The position numbers and the translations under genes are program-made. Source: Streptomyces uncialis (lineage in GTDB: Bacteria; Actinomycetota; Actinomycetes; Streptomycetales; Streptomycetaceae). Taken from it: a stretch of DNA of 64,000 nucleotides. Position 1 is the stretch's first letter; every line of letters begins with the position of its first letter. Where the stretch lies: assembly GCF_001905345.1 (NCBI RefSeq), contig NZ_LFBV01000001.1, positions 175,986 through 239,985 of the forward strand, written 5' to 3'. A model generated the notes under the pieces. The model was not told where the DNA came from, searched no databases, and worked only from the letters and a program-made list of their open reading frames with translations. Below are positions 25,301 through 33,966 of the stretch, piece after piece.

Positions 25301-26477
25301 CCGCAAGCGGAAGCTGTCGTCCACCCGGCCGACCCCGCCCGAGGTCGCCCTGGGGCTGCCCGTACCCCGGCCGGACGACTCCGACCGGAACCGGACGGAG
25401 CTGCAACGCACGTCGTACGACGACCCGGCCGGACTGCTCCAGCTCAGCGAGGTGTGGCGCGAGTCGCCCGAACGCGCCCTGCTGCGCTGCCGTCTCCATC
25501 TGGAGATCGCCCGTGACCACCCGGCGGAGGCCGCCCGTGAACTCCGGCGCGCCGAACGGGAGCTGGCCCTGGCGGCGACGGCCGTCGGCGAACCGGCCGC
25601 CCACGACTGGCGGCTCGACTGGCACCACGGACTGCTGTGGCTCTCCCGGGGCGAGGTGACCCCCGCACTGGAGTGCTTCACCCGGGTCAACGCCGCCATA
25701 CCCGGCGAGTACGCCCCGAAGCTGGCGATGGGCTACTGCCAGGAGTTCGGGGACAACCCGAAGGAAGCCGTCCGGCTGTACGGGGCGGTGTGGCAGCGCA
25801 ACCGCGCGCTCGGCGGTGCCGCCTTCGGGCTGGCCCGTATCCATGTCGGGCACGGCAAGCCGCAGCTCGCCCTCGACTGCCTGGAAGCCGTCCCGGCCGA
25901 CTCCCGGCACCGCACCGCCGCGCGGACCGCCATGGTGCGCATCCTCGCGGACCCGCCCGACGGTGACGCCCGGCCGACCCCGCAGGCCGCCGCGCGGGCC
26001 TGGGTGGCCATGCACCGGCTGACCCTGAGGGAGGGCCTCACCGACCGGCACGCGCAGGAACGGCTGCGCGCCGATCTCCTGGAACTCCTGCTGCGGCTGG
26101 ACCCCGCGGAGGACGGCACCGGGCAACGCGCCCGTGTGCGGGTCCGGCCGGGCGGGGCACGGGCGCCGCAGCCCGATCCCCTCCAGGCCCTCCACCAGGA
26201 GCTGGCGGGCGCCCCCGAGGCCGCCCGGCTGCCCCGTACCGTGCGCGATCTGCACGAGGAACTGGCGGCCTGCTATCTGAGGCTCGCCGAACAGGTGCCC
26301 CCCGCACCCCGGGACGCCTACCGGGAGCTGGCCGGGGCCCTGGTGGACAACGCGTACCTCACCCGGCCCGTCGGTCTCACCCACAACCGGGGCGAGCCGC
26401 GCCACCGGCTCCTGCGCCCCTGGACACGGGGCCCGGCCACGACGCAACCCACCCCCGCGGAGGAGGAGCGCCGATGA
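22359..26477 (+). CDS. Trypsin-like protease / PknG-like kinase / TPR fusion protein
   Basis: 1,372 residues from ATG 22359, possibly on a leaderless mRNA (TATTGT at 22345-22350). Residues 15-215 are a trypsin-like protease: His48 (LTCAHVV), Asp110 (YSADLALLKL) and Ser191 (GFSGSGVV). A Pro-rich disordered middle follows. Residues 690-950 are a kinase related to PknG: G-loop GRLGQGTYGEVY (704 on), Lys727 (VALKG), Asp832 in VYGDLSLTN and Asp849 in LIDVAG; the usual PEN is LTN and DFG is DVA. Residues 1020 onwards are helical repeats of TPR type. There is no rubredoxin domain and no signal peptide. It is first in an operon with GlnX- and GlnH-like genes. Confidence 0.88.
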   Translation: MREPEGTSNSAVHEGGWRVRLFQEDAPGSPPLGAGVLLAGGHVLTCAHVVLLPRLPAAHDDRDDDPEPAGYESLERVVAEFPTASGAPGRLPARVLLQHLRPPTPGYSADLALLKLERVPGAEPLRVTPAVLHRQIPARNEQVHAVGYPDYLIGGEYVNARIMGRGGPGLYPEWVQLDPESSPYVIRHGFSGSGVVHSRTGRVIGILVHQHGTERVPVPLSHAYMIPTETILRHLRPGEHGLKVLGPRAVSRGIRADATPPGAQERALGLRYLMTRWLGAGGTVVGSGHGGGTHQGTTLTWGSATEGSASASGRPVREAGAAAEPVELAFVHDDEPDAWAAVRSTLVRADRERYPDPADPGGPVEPRAGSIDIALDAKGWTAAELVDRTAARAGLDDLEPTASDPDPVPVPTTGRAPDADSAPDADGDRPPPDGPPNADGPSEAERPPDSDRPSTRTDRLLARIAEEGPPLSAAFLSADRAAHRPDAVLPLLHALLEPGHSRVLLVLRERTSPLLARVVRELLDPGWAQRHADAIAARLNALGGLERRVRHVRRTATAPPAPDSADPAPQSPEPPAPRGADPVPEVPAPAPDGPDPVSVRLRARLDALRRGGVLSNTEDVVYELFRLRTEVEDAVQALRLPYPSRRYVVKPPTDGLTDLPNVVVGRPDRLVESEPGEPGDGAAGPGLSRGQELHQQYLVIGRLGQGTYGEVYLAHDRMLEDRAVALKGVRDPADPDAEKTASTERVRLVSLNHPAIIKVFNYARHPDPDSNARFIVMEFANGAPLAWVADQIGRRVAPFHDYRVHEFIAAYGLRILDALTYLHVEREFVYGDLSLTNVIHCGEGIKLIDVAGVRKIGDPGPVTYRAPETGLSTRVTVAAELYAVGKLLEKLLDRAPEDPAGLGATSLRGVLTRAMAPLPAARFASAEEMSVQLRGVLRELRSLRLGAETFEPSPLFATAPAALDGALGKAPPLDQWRQGGNRKRKLSSTRPTPPEVALGLPVPRPDDSDRNRTELQRTSYDDPAGLLQLSEVWRESPERALLRCRLHLEIARDHPAEAARELRRAERELALAATAVGEPAAHDWRLDWHHGLLWLSRGEVTPALECFTRVNAAIPGEYAPKLAMGYCQEFGDNPKEAVRLYGAVWQRNRALGGAAFGLARIHVGHGKPQLALDCLEAVPADSRHRTAARTAMVRILADPPDGDARPTPQAAARAWVAMHRLTLREGLTDRHAQERLRADLLELLLRLDPAEDGTGQRARVRVRPGGARAPQPDPLQALHQELAGAPEAARLPRTVRDLHEELAACYLRLAEQVPPAPRDAYRELAGALVDNAYLTRPVGLTHNRGEPRHRLLRPWTRGPATTQPTPAEEERR

Positions 26478-28156
26478 GCGGCACGACCGACCCGGGCCAT
26501 CCGCCCACCGCCCCGGACCCCCGGCCCCCGGCCGCCGGGCAGGCGCCCCCGACGACGGCGACGCCCGGGGACGGTATACCTGACGGAGCGGAGCAGCAGG
26601 CCCCGGCCGTCGAGGACCCGGCCCCGCCCGGCCCGCGAACGGGCGGCACGCAGCCGTCCGGCACGCGGCCACGGGACACGGGGACGGTGCCCTCCCAGGC
26701 CGGCCCCCCGCCGGACGGCACCGCGCCCGAGACCCCCGGACCCGCGCCGAACGACCCCCTGCCCGAGTCGCCCGTCACCGCGCCCACCGCCCCGCGTGCC
26801 GCCGACGCGGGACTGGCCCCCGGACCCGAACCGACCCCCGACCCCGCACCCGAGGCCCCCGGACCCGGACCGGCCCCCGGCCACCGAACGGCCCCCGACC
26901 CCGCGCCGAACGACCCCCCGCCGAACGACCCCGCGCCCGAGTCGCCCGTAGCCGCGCACACCGCCCCGCGTGCCGCCGTGCCCGCGACCGGACCCACCGC
27001 CCCGCGAAGGCCGACCGGGCAGGCCCTGTGGTGGTGGTCGTCGGGGCGTCGCCCGTCACCCGACCCGGCGCCCGCCCCGAGAACCGGCTCAAGGGCCACG
27101 ACCGTCTCGGTGTCCACGTCCACCCGCCGGTTCCTGCTCACCCGGATGCTGCTGCTGCCCGCCGTCGCGCTCACCGTCCTCGGCCTGGCGGCCACCTCGT
27201 ACTTCACCCTGCACGACCGGACGGAACAGCTCCGCGAGCGCTACGCCCCCGCCCTCGTCGAACTGACCCACGCACGTGTCTCGCTGACCCTCGCGAGGGC
27301 CGAGGCCGAACGGCGGCTCGCGGCGAACGACGGCGAGCCGCTGCCCCAGACCGACCTCGTCGGCCTCGGGGAGCGCTATCCGTCCCTGATCACCGAGGCG
27401 TCGCAGAGCCTCAACAACGCCGCGCTGACCGGCGCCCTGCACCGCTCGCAGGAGCAGGAGGTCCGGGTGGTGTCGGGGCTCGTCGTCGCCTACGACGACT
27501 TCATCAACTGGGCCAACAGCCGTCACCACAGCAACACCGGGCTGCGCCGGGCCGGACTGGAGACCGCGGCGGGCCTGCTGGGCGACGGGCGGGGCGCCCC
27601 GGACTCCACCGCCGTGCTCGACCGCATCCGGACCCTGGAGGCGGAACTGCGCGCCGACGCACGGGAGCTGTCGGGATGGGGCGGACCGGCGGCGGGGGCG
27701 GCGTCGGCGGCCGTCCTGGCGGCGCTGTTCCTCGTGTTCCTGCTCGTCGGCACCCTGGACTTCGTCCATCGCAGGCTCCGGGTGCGCGGTGTCGTGCTGA
27801 CCCTGCTCGCGACACCCGTCCTCCTGGTCCTGGTCGTGCTGGCGTTCGGCGCGGCCGGGCAGCACACCGCCCAGGCGTATGTCGGGCGCACCGTCGACCG
27901 GCTCGCGGCGATCGAGGTCGAGCGGGTCGCCGGCGGGGGCATCGGCGAGGAGATCGAACGCGAGACCCGTACCGGCGCCGCGATCGAGGACGAGGGGACA
28001 CGGCTCGCCGCGCATCTGCGGCACACCCACCCCCAGGAACGGACCCTGATGGCCGTCCTGGCGCTGGCCCTCGGCACGGCCGGCACCCTCGCCTGCGGCT
28101 TCACGCTCTTCCACTACAACCGCAGACATCTGGAGATCCATTGGCGCACCGCATGA
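26474..28156 (+). CDS. GlnX-like membrane receptor
   Basis: 560 residues, overlapping the kinase gene by four bases. Residues 1-215 are a Pro-rich, probably cytoplasmic, disordered region containing a duplicated block (PNDP-PESPV-A-TAPRAA). Four membrane helices follow, near 222-243, 403-430, 439-462 and 522-548. The 160-residue segment between the first two is helical and extracytoplasmic, as in bacterial receptor domains. In mycobacteria GlnX links the binding protein GlnH to kinase PknG; the same order and topology here suggest signal transfer across the membrane. No catalytic domain is present. Confidence 0.75.
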   Translation: MSGTTDPGHPPTAPDPRPPAAGQAPPTTATPGDGIPDGAEQQAPAVEDPAPPGPRTGGTQPSGTRPRDTGTVPSQAGPPPDGTAPETPGPAPNDPLPESPVTAPTAPRAADAGLAPGPEPTPDPAPEAPGPGPAPGHRTAPDPAPNDPPPNDPAPESPVAAHTAPRAAVPATGPTAPRRPTGQALWWWSSGRRPSPDPAPAPRTGSRATTVSVSTSTRRFLLTRMLLLPAVALTVLGLAATSYFTLHDRTEQLRERYAPALVELTHARVSLTLARAEAERRLAANDGEPLPQTDLVGLGERYPSLITEASQSLNNAALTGALHRSQEQEVRVVSGLVVAYDDFINWANSRHHSNTGLRRAGLETAAGLLGDGRGAPDSTAVLDRIRTLEAELRADARELSGWGGPAAGAASAAVLAALFLVFLLVGTLDFVHRRLRVRGVVLTLLATPVLLVLVVLAFGAAGQHTAQAYVGRTVDRLAAIEVERVAGGGIGEEIERETRTGAAIEDEGTRLAAHLRHTHPQERTLMAVLALALGTAGTLACGFTLFHYNRRHLEIHWRTA

Positions 28157-29433
28157 GGACCGTACGCGCCCTGCTCCGCGCCGTCCTGGCGGGCTGTCTG
28201 TTCGCCGGGCCGGTGCTCGGCACGGCGGGCTGCGCCGACCGGGAGGAGCCGACCCTGGTGGTCCTCGGCCCCTGGACGGACGGCGAGGAACGGTCCTTCG
28301 TCGCGATGCTCGCGAAGATCACCGAACGGACCGGGGTCCGCTACGTCTACGAGGGCACCCGCTCGCTGCGCGAGACGCTGGTGGCGCAGCTGCGCACGGA
28401 CTCACCCCCCGATGTCGCGATCCTCAACGGCCAGGGCGAGCTCGCCGAGTACGCCCGTGACGGCGACGCGCACCCGCTGCCCGACGGGCTGGCGTCGGCG
28501 TCGTTCGGACCGTGGGGCCCCCGGATCACCGTACGGAACAAGGACGGTGAGCAGCGGCAGCACACGTACTGGGTGCCGGTCCGGGTCGATCTGAAGAGCA
28601 TCGTGTGGCGCCGTGACGGCGGGGAGCAGGCCACCGGTCCGGCCCGCTGGTGTCTCGGTATGGCGTCGGGCGCCACCTCCGGCTGGCCGGGCACGGACTG
28701 GATCGAGGACCTGCTGCTCCAGCGGCAGGGCCCCGATGTGTACACCGACTGGGCCACCGGCGAACTGGCCTGGACCGACACGAAGGTGAAGCGGGCGTGG
28801 CAGGAGTGGCGCGAGCTGCTGGTGGCGGCCGGTCCGAAGGCGGGCCCGAAGGCGGTCTTCACCCCCTTCGAGAGCCTGGGCGACGGGCGGTGGGGCCTGC
28901 TCAACCGAGGTGACTGCGCGCTGGAGCACCAGGGTTCGTTCATCCGCCGCCACTACGGGGACGACGTCATGCCCGCCCCCACGCCGGACGTCGTCCCCGG
29001 ACTGCCGGACCACCGCAAGGTCCACGAGGTGTCCGGTGACATGGCGGCCGTCTTCACCCCGAGCGACGCCGCCTGGGAGCTGCTGAGACAGTTCATCGAC
29101 CGCAGGACGCGCGACGAATGGGCCGCCGCGGCCCTGCCCGTGGAGCGCCCCTTCTTCTCCGACGGCACGGCGGGGCCGGACCCGCTCACCCCCGGCACCA
29201 AGGCGGTCCTGCGACTGTTCCGCGAGGCGGACGAACTGTGCTTCGACGCCTCGGACGCGATGCCGTCCACCCTCCGGGGCGCCTTCCAGCGCGCCGTGCT
29301 GGAGTTCCTCACGGCGCCGCAGGACACCGAGCTGCTGGACCGTCTGCTGGGACAGCTCGACGCCGAACGCCGGTTGCAGATCCAGGCGGACGCGTTCGCC
29401 CTGGAGGACCTGTGCGGCAGGCCCGGCGACTGA
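28153..29433 (+). CDS. Solute-binding lipoprotein of the kinase operon
   Basis: 426 residues with a lipoprotein signal (lipobox ending at Cys27, TAGC). The mature part (TLVVLGPWTDGEERSFVAML, AKITERTGVRYVYEGT, and later QLRTDSPPDVAILNGQGELA) is a family 1 extracellular solute-binding protein, sugar-type fold. No ABC permease or ATPase follows, so it is probably a receptor rather than a transport subunit. Its ATG overlaps the stop of the membrane protein gene. Ligand unknown. Equivalent in role to GlnH. Confidence 0.85.
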   Translation: MRTVRALLRAVLAGCLFAGPVLGTAGCADREEPTLVVLGPWTDGEERSFVAMLAKITERTGVRYVYEGTRSLRETLVAQLRTDSPPDVAILNGQGELAEYARDGDAHPLPDGLASASFGPWGPRITVRNKDGEQRQHTYWVPVRVDLKSIVWRRDGGEQATGPARWCLGMASGATSGWPGTDWIEDLLLQRQGPDVYTDWATGELAWTDTKVKRAWQEWRELLVAAGPKAGPKAVFTPFESLGDGRWGLLNRGDCALEHQGSFIRRHYGDDVMPAPTPDVVPGLPDHRKVHEVSGDMAAVFTPSDAAWELLRQFIDRRTRDEWAAAALPVERPFFSDGTAGPDPLTPGTKAVLRLFREADELCFDASDAMPSTLRGAFQRAVLEFLTAPQDTELLDRLLGQLDAERRLQIQADAFALEDLCGRPGD

Positions 29434-29692
29434 CGACGCGCCCGGCCCCGGCACCCCGCACCCGAACATCCGTCCACATCCGATTTCGGACGGCCATGCG
29501 AAGCCTCATACCAGAGCGGGACGTTGTCCGCCGGACTTCACGAACCATGCGACGCGTGGCCCGACTTGCCGACTACGGTGTGTGGTCGCCGGGTCACTTG
29601 CCGGAGCGTGCGACCCGGCCCGATCCGAACGGAACCGGCGACCGCGCTCCGCCACGCGCACGGCAGCCCAGACGGACACCTCAAGGACGCTG

Positions 29693-32413
29693 ATGTCACA
29701 CCTTCGCGCACCGGCCGTACGCGCAGACCGCCGTGAGGGCGGACGGCACGGCAGACCCGCCGGCGGCCCCGCCCGCCCGCTGCCCGAGTCGCACATACGC
29801 GCGCAACTGCTGCGGATCGCGGTGCTCCCCGCCGTCGCCGTGGCCCTCAGCGCCACCGCCGCCGTGCTGTTCACCGTACGGGCGTCCGCCGTGCCCGCCG
29901 GGCCGACGCTGTGGGCCGTGCTGGCCGGAGCCGTCGCGGTCACCGTCACCGGACTCGTCATCGCCGCGATCGCCGCCGACCGCGCCGCCGCCGCCCTCGG
30001 CGACCGGCTCGGTTCGCTGCGCCGCGCCAGCGCCCGCAACCGCGCCGAGATCCTTTCACTGGTCGAGGCCCTGCGCCGCGGTGAGGCCCCGCCCACGCGC
30101 ACCGCCGCGCCACGCGGCATGGCGGACGGCGACGAGTTCGACCGGCTCGCCCGGGAACTGGCGCACACCCAGGACGCGTCCGTGCAGGCCGTCCACCGGG
30201 CCGCGCAGCTGTCCGGCCGGGCGGGCAGCGAACAGAAGGTGGAGGTCTTCGTCAACCTGGCCCGCCGCCTTCAGTCCCTGGTGCACCGCGAGATCTCGAT
30301 CCTCGACGAACTGGAGAACGAGGTCGAGGACCCCGAACTCCTCAAGGGCCTGTTCCACGTCGACCACCTCGCCACCCGTATCCGCCGCCACGCCGAGAAC
30401 CTCGCCGTCCTCGGCGGCGCTGTGTCCCGGCGCCAGTGGAGCACCCCCGTCTCCCTGCACGAGGTGCTGCGCTCCGCGATCGCCGAGGTCGAGCAGTACT
30501 CCCGGGTGCGGCTCGTCCCCCCGATCGAGGGCACCGTCCGCGGCCACGCCGTCGCCGATGTCGTCCACCTCATGGCCGAACTCGTCGAGAACGCGACGGT
30601 GTTCTCCGCCCCGCACACCCAGGTCCTGCTCCGGGTCGCGCCGGTGACCTCCGGGGTCGCCGTCGAGGTGGAGGACCGGGGCCTCGGGATGCCGCCGTCC
30701 GAACAGACACGGATGAACGCCCTGCTCGCCGCGCCCGACCAGGTCAATGTGGCGAGCCTGCTCCAGGACGGCCGGATCGGGCTGCTCGTCGTCTCCCAGC
30801 TCGCCCACCGGCACGGGATCGCGGTCCGTCTCCAGAGCAATATCTACGGAGGCGTGCAGGCCGTACTGGTCCTGCCCCAGGAACTCCTCGGCTCCGACGA
30901 CGACGCCGGGTCCCGCACCCGCCCCGGCGGCGAGAACCCCCCGACCCTGCGGACCACCTCCGGCGGACCCGCCGCACCGGCCGGACAGCACCGCGCCGTG
31001 ACCGCCCCCCGGCCCGCCGGTGACGCGGCCGTACGCGTGCCTCGGCCCGGAGGCGCTGACGCGGCCGTACGCGTGTCCCGGCCCGCGCAGGCCGGGCCGC
31101 GTTCCCTCCCCGCCGCCGACCATGGCGGCGGCGACCGGCCCCCGCGCCACGGTGACGCCGCTGCCGGCGCCGAGAGCTCCCCCGCCCCCGACGGCCCGCA
31201 GGCGGCGGGACACACCGTCACCCATCCGGGCACCCCGGCGGCCGACGCCTTCACCACCCCGCCGCCCCGCCCGCACGGATCGGGCCGCCCCGCGCCCCTC
31301 CCGGTCCGCGACACCCGCGCCGTACGGCCGGGCCCCGCCGAAGCCGTCCCGGGGCCCCGTCCCGGCGGAGCCACGCACACTCCCGAGGGCGTCGACCCGG
31401 ACCGCGCGACGTATGTCCCCGAGGGCTTCCGGCCCGACCGCGCACCGACCGGTCCCGTAGCCGTCCGCCCCGAAGTCCCCCGCCCCGATCCCACCGCGTC
31501 CCCCTCCGGACACGTCCGCGCCGACCGTGCCGCGTATCCCGGCGACAACCTCCGCCCCCGCCCGGCGCACGCGGCACCCCCCGCCGACCACCGGACCGGA
31601 ACGGGCGGCCCGGTCCCCGCGGCCTTCGGTACTGCCGCGGCCCTGGGCACCGGAGCCGGAGCCGGAGCCGGAGCCGGAGTCGGCGTCGGCGTTGGCCTCG
31701 GTGTCGGCGGTGGCGTCGGCCAGGGCGAGCCGTCCGTCGAGGGCGTCCAAGGCGTCGCGGGCGTTCAGGGCGGCGAGGGCGCCGGGGGCTTCGTCGAGGA
31801 GCGCCCCACCGCCCGCCTGGCCCCCCGTAGCGCCGCACGCGGTACGGAAGACCGCCCCAACCTCCCCAAACGGCGTGCGCAACAGCACCTCGCGCCCCAG
31901 CTCCGCGAAGCGCCCGGCCCCCGGCGCCCCGGCGCCGAACAACCTGCCGACCACGACCCGGGGCTGATGGCCGCCTTCCAGCGCGGCGTCGGTCTCGCCG
32001 AGGCGCAGCAGTCCACCCGGCACCAGGACCGGCCCCCCACGGCCGCCGTCGCCCCCGGCGCGTCACCCGGCACATCCGCCGCGCCGCACAGCCTCCCGGC
32101 CCCGCATCCGCTCCCCGCCCCGCACACCCTCCCGGCCGAGCCCACCCGGCCCGGCCCGCGGCGCCACGACGGGTCCGCCCCCACGGCATCCGCCGTCGGC
32201 TCCCGCCCCCGTACCGCACTCGACGTGCCCGCCCATGAGCTGCCCGCCGTCACCCGGACCCCCATCCACGACCTCACCGTGAGCGACTTCGCCACAGGCA
32301 CGTTCACCGCCGCCCCCGGCACGCTCCCCGGCGCCCGCACCCCCGGCCGCCACCCCCACGATCCGCCCGCCCACGACCTCGCCGCCCGTCACGACCCCGC
32401 GCCCGGCGGCTGA
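29693..32413 (+). CDS. cvnA: Conservon histidine-kinase-like protein CvnA
   Basis: 906 residues from ATG 29693 behind AAGGAC. Two N-terminal membrane helices (about 37-60 and 75-95) precede a coiled segment, then an HATPase_c domain: HLMAELVENATVFSAP (N box), VEDRGLGMPP (G1) and GLLVVSQLAHRHGI (G2). There is no H-box His of a normal kinase. The last 500 residues are Pro/Ala/Gly-rich, with a Gly-Ala/Gly-Val run. It starts the cvnABCD operon of G-protein-like membrane signalling found throughout Streptomyces. The 259 bases upstream hold no gene. Confidence 0.92.
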   Translation: MSHLRAPAVRADRREGGRHGRPAGGPARPLPESHIRAQLLRIAVLPAVAVALSATAAVLFTVRASAVPAGPTLWAVLAGAVAVTVTGLVIAAIAADRAAAALGDRLGSLRRASARNRAEILSLVEALRRGEAPPTRTAAPRGMADGDEFDRLARELAHTQDASVQAVHRAAQLSGRAGSEQKVEVFVNLARRLQSLVHREISILDELENEVEDPELLKGLFHVDHLATRIRRHAENLAVLGGAVSRRQWSTPVSLHEVLRSAIAEVEQYSRVRLVPPIEGTVRGHAVADVVHLMAELVENATVFSAPHTQVLLRVAPVTSGVAVEVEDRGLGMPPSEQTRMNALLAAPDQVNVASLLQDGRIGLLVVSQLAHRHGIAVRLQSNIYGGVQAVLVLPQELLGSDDDAGSRTRPGGENPPTLRTTSGGPAAPAGQHRAVTAPRPAGDAAVRVPRPGGADAAVRVSRPAQAGPRSLPAADHGGGDRPPRHGDAAAGAESSPAPDGPQAAGHTVTHPGTPAADAFTTPPPRPHGSGRPAPLPVRDTRAVRPGPAEAVPGPRPGGATHTPEGVDPDRATYVPEGFRPDRAPTGPVAVRPEVPRPDPTASPSGHVRADRAAYPGDNLRPRPAHAAPPADHRTGTGGPVPAAFGTAAALGTGAGAGAGAGVGVGVGLGVGGGVGQGEPSVEGVQGVAGVQGGEGAGGFVEERPTARLAPRSAARGTEDRPNLPKRRAQQHLAPQLREAPGPRRPGAEQPADHDPGLMAAFQRGVGLAEAQQSTRHQDRPPTAAVAPGASPGTSAAPHSLPAPHPLPAPHTLPAEPTRPGPRRHDGSAPTASAVGSRPRTALDVPAHELPAVTRTPIHDLTVSDFATGTFTAAPGTLPGARTPGRHPHDPPAHDLAARHDPAPGG

Positions 32414-32574
32414 CCCCGGCCGCCCGGGTCCGCCCGGGACCCCCACCCCCGTCCCAGGACCCGCCCGCCCGGGCCGGATCCGTCCGGGTCTCCGCCCACG
32501 GCCCCGCCCGCCCCTCGCACGAGCCGCCCCCACCCCGTTCCGCCTTCCCCGCACCCCCAAGGAGTCCATCCACC

Positions 32575-33015
32575 ATGGCGAGCGACGCGCACACCGGCCA
32601 GGCATCCGATCTCGACTGGCTGATGAGCGGTCTGGTCCAGCGTGTGCCCCACACCCGCAGCGCGGTCCTGCTGTCCTCCGACGGTCTGGTCAAGTCGGTG
32701 CACGGCCTCGACCCGGACGGCGCCGACCACATGGCCGCGCTGGCGTCCGGGCTCTACTCCCTCGGCCGCAGCGCCGGTGCCCGCTTCGGCGACGGCGGGG
32801 ACGTACGGCAGGTGGTCGTCGAACTCGACGCCACCCTGCTGTTCGTGTCCACCGCCGGATCGGGCACCTGCCTCGCGGTCCTCGCCGGCCGGGAGGCGGA
32901 CGCCGCCGTCCTCGGCTACGAGATGGCGATGCTGGTCAAGAGCGTCCGGCCCTATCTGGCGACCGCCCCCCGGCTGTCCTCCGTCCGCGTCGACTCCCCG
33001 GCGATGAGGCCGTGA
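32575..33015 (+). CDS. cvnB: Roadblock/LC7 protein CvnB
   Basis: 146 residues with the Roadblock fold (DLDWLMSGLVQRVPHTRSAV, LLSSDGLVKSVHGLDPDGAD, then DATLLFVSTAGSGTCLAVLA). In conservons it interacts with CvnA and CvnD and modulates the GTPase. It overlaps the next gene by four bases. Length is standard. Confidence 0.95.
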   Translation: MASDAHTGQASDLDWLMSGLVQRVPHTRSAVLLSSDGLVKSVHGLDPDGADHMAALASGLYSLGRSAGARFGDGGDVRQVVVELDATLLFVSTAGSGTCLAVLAGREADAAVLGYEMAMLVKSVRPYLATAPRLSSVRVDSPAMRP

Positions 33016-33389
33016 GCGTGGTCGCGCCGAAGGACGGTCCATGGCTCGACGAGGCGGCGGGCCGCCTGGTCCGCCCCTACACGGTGAGCAACGGCCGCAC
33101 CCGTCCCACGACGGCGCTGGACCTGATGTCGCAGGTGATGAGCACCGGCGCCACCCCCTTCGGCTACCTCGGCCCCGAACACGCCCAGGCACTCGCCCTG
33201 TGCGCGGGCCCCGTCTCCGTGGCGGAGGCCGCGGCCCAGCTCCGGCTGCCCGTGGCCGTGACCAAGGTGCTGCTCTCCGACCTGGTCGACTGCGGGGCGC
33301 TCACCATGAAACCGCCCGCCCTCTTCCACAACCCCACGGACCGGTCCCTTCTGGAGGCAGTGCTCGATGGACTACGACGACAGCTCTGA
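33012..33389 (+). CDS. cvnC: DUF742 protein CvnC
   Basis: 125 residues from GTG 33012. DUF742 features: RLVRPYTVSNGRTRPTTALD near the N-terminus, and a winged-helix-like C-terminus (SVAEAAAQLRLPVAVTKVLL, SDLVDCGAL). It acts with CvnB and CvnD at the membrane. It overlaps CvnD by 23 bases. Confidence 0.94.
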   Translation: MSVVAPKDGPWLDEAAGRLVRPYTVSNGRTRPTTALDLMSQVMSTGATPFGYLGPEHAQALALCAGPVSVAEAAAQLRLPVAVTKVLLSDLVDCGALTMKPPALFHNPTDRSLLEAVLDGLRRQL

Positions 33390-33966
33390 CCCCTTCCCGA
33401 CAGCGCTCAAGATCCTGGTCGCGGGAGGCTTCGGGGTCGGCAAGACGACCTTCGTGGGTGCCGTCAGCGAGATCGCGCCGCTGAGCACCGAGGAACTCCT
33501 CACCACGGTCAGCGCGGCGACCGACAGCCTGGAGGGGGTCGAGAACAAGACCCAGACGACCGTGGCCATGGACTTCGGCCGGATCACCCTGGACGCGGAA
33601 CACGTCCTGTACCTGTTCGGCACCCCCGGCCAGGAACGCTTCTGGTTCATGTGGGACGAACTCTCCGAAGGCGCGCTCGGCGCGGTGATCCTCGCGGACA
33701 CCCGCAGGCTGGAGGAGTGCTTCCCCGCCGTCGACTTCTTCGAACAGCGGGGGATGGCCTTCATCCTCGCCGTCAACGAGTTCGACGGCTCCCACCGCTA
33801 CGACCCCGACGAGGTCCGCGCGGCCATCGACCTGGACCCCGAGGTGCCCGTCGTCCGCTGCGACGCGCGGATCTCCAGCTCCGGGGTCCAGACCCTGCTC
33901 ACGCTCGTCCAGCACCTCATCGCCTACGCCCCGGCGCACCCGGCGGGGCACGAGGCACGTACATGA
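33367..33966 (+). CDS. cvnD: Small GTPase CvnD
   Basis: 199 residues. P-loop GGFGVGKTTFVGA, switch/G3 LFGTPGQERFWFMW, and the G4 position VNEFD, where the usual NKxD is replaced, as common in CvnD. It works as the G-protein-like switch of the conservon. A GAF protein gene overlaps its stop by four bases. Confidence 0.95.
   Translation: MDYDDSSDPFPTALKILVAGGFGVGKTTFVGAVSEIAPLSTEELLTTVSAATDSLEGVENKTQTTVAMDFGRITLDAEHVLYLFGTPGQERFWFMWDELSEGALGAVILADTRRLEECFPAVDFFEQRGMAFILAVNEFDGSHRYDPDEVRAAIDLDPEVPVVRCDARISSSGVQTLLTLVQHLIAYAPAHPAGHEART

Noticed and set aside
31640..31730. Gly-Ala/Gly-Val run in CvnA as a possible frame error
   Set aside because: The frame stays open on both sides, and low-complexity C-terminal tails are usual in CvnA proteins.
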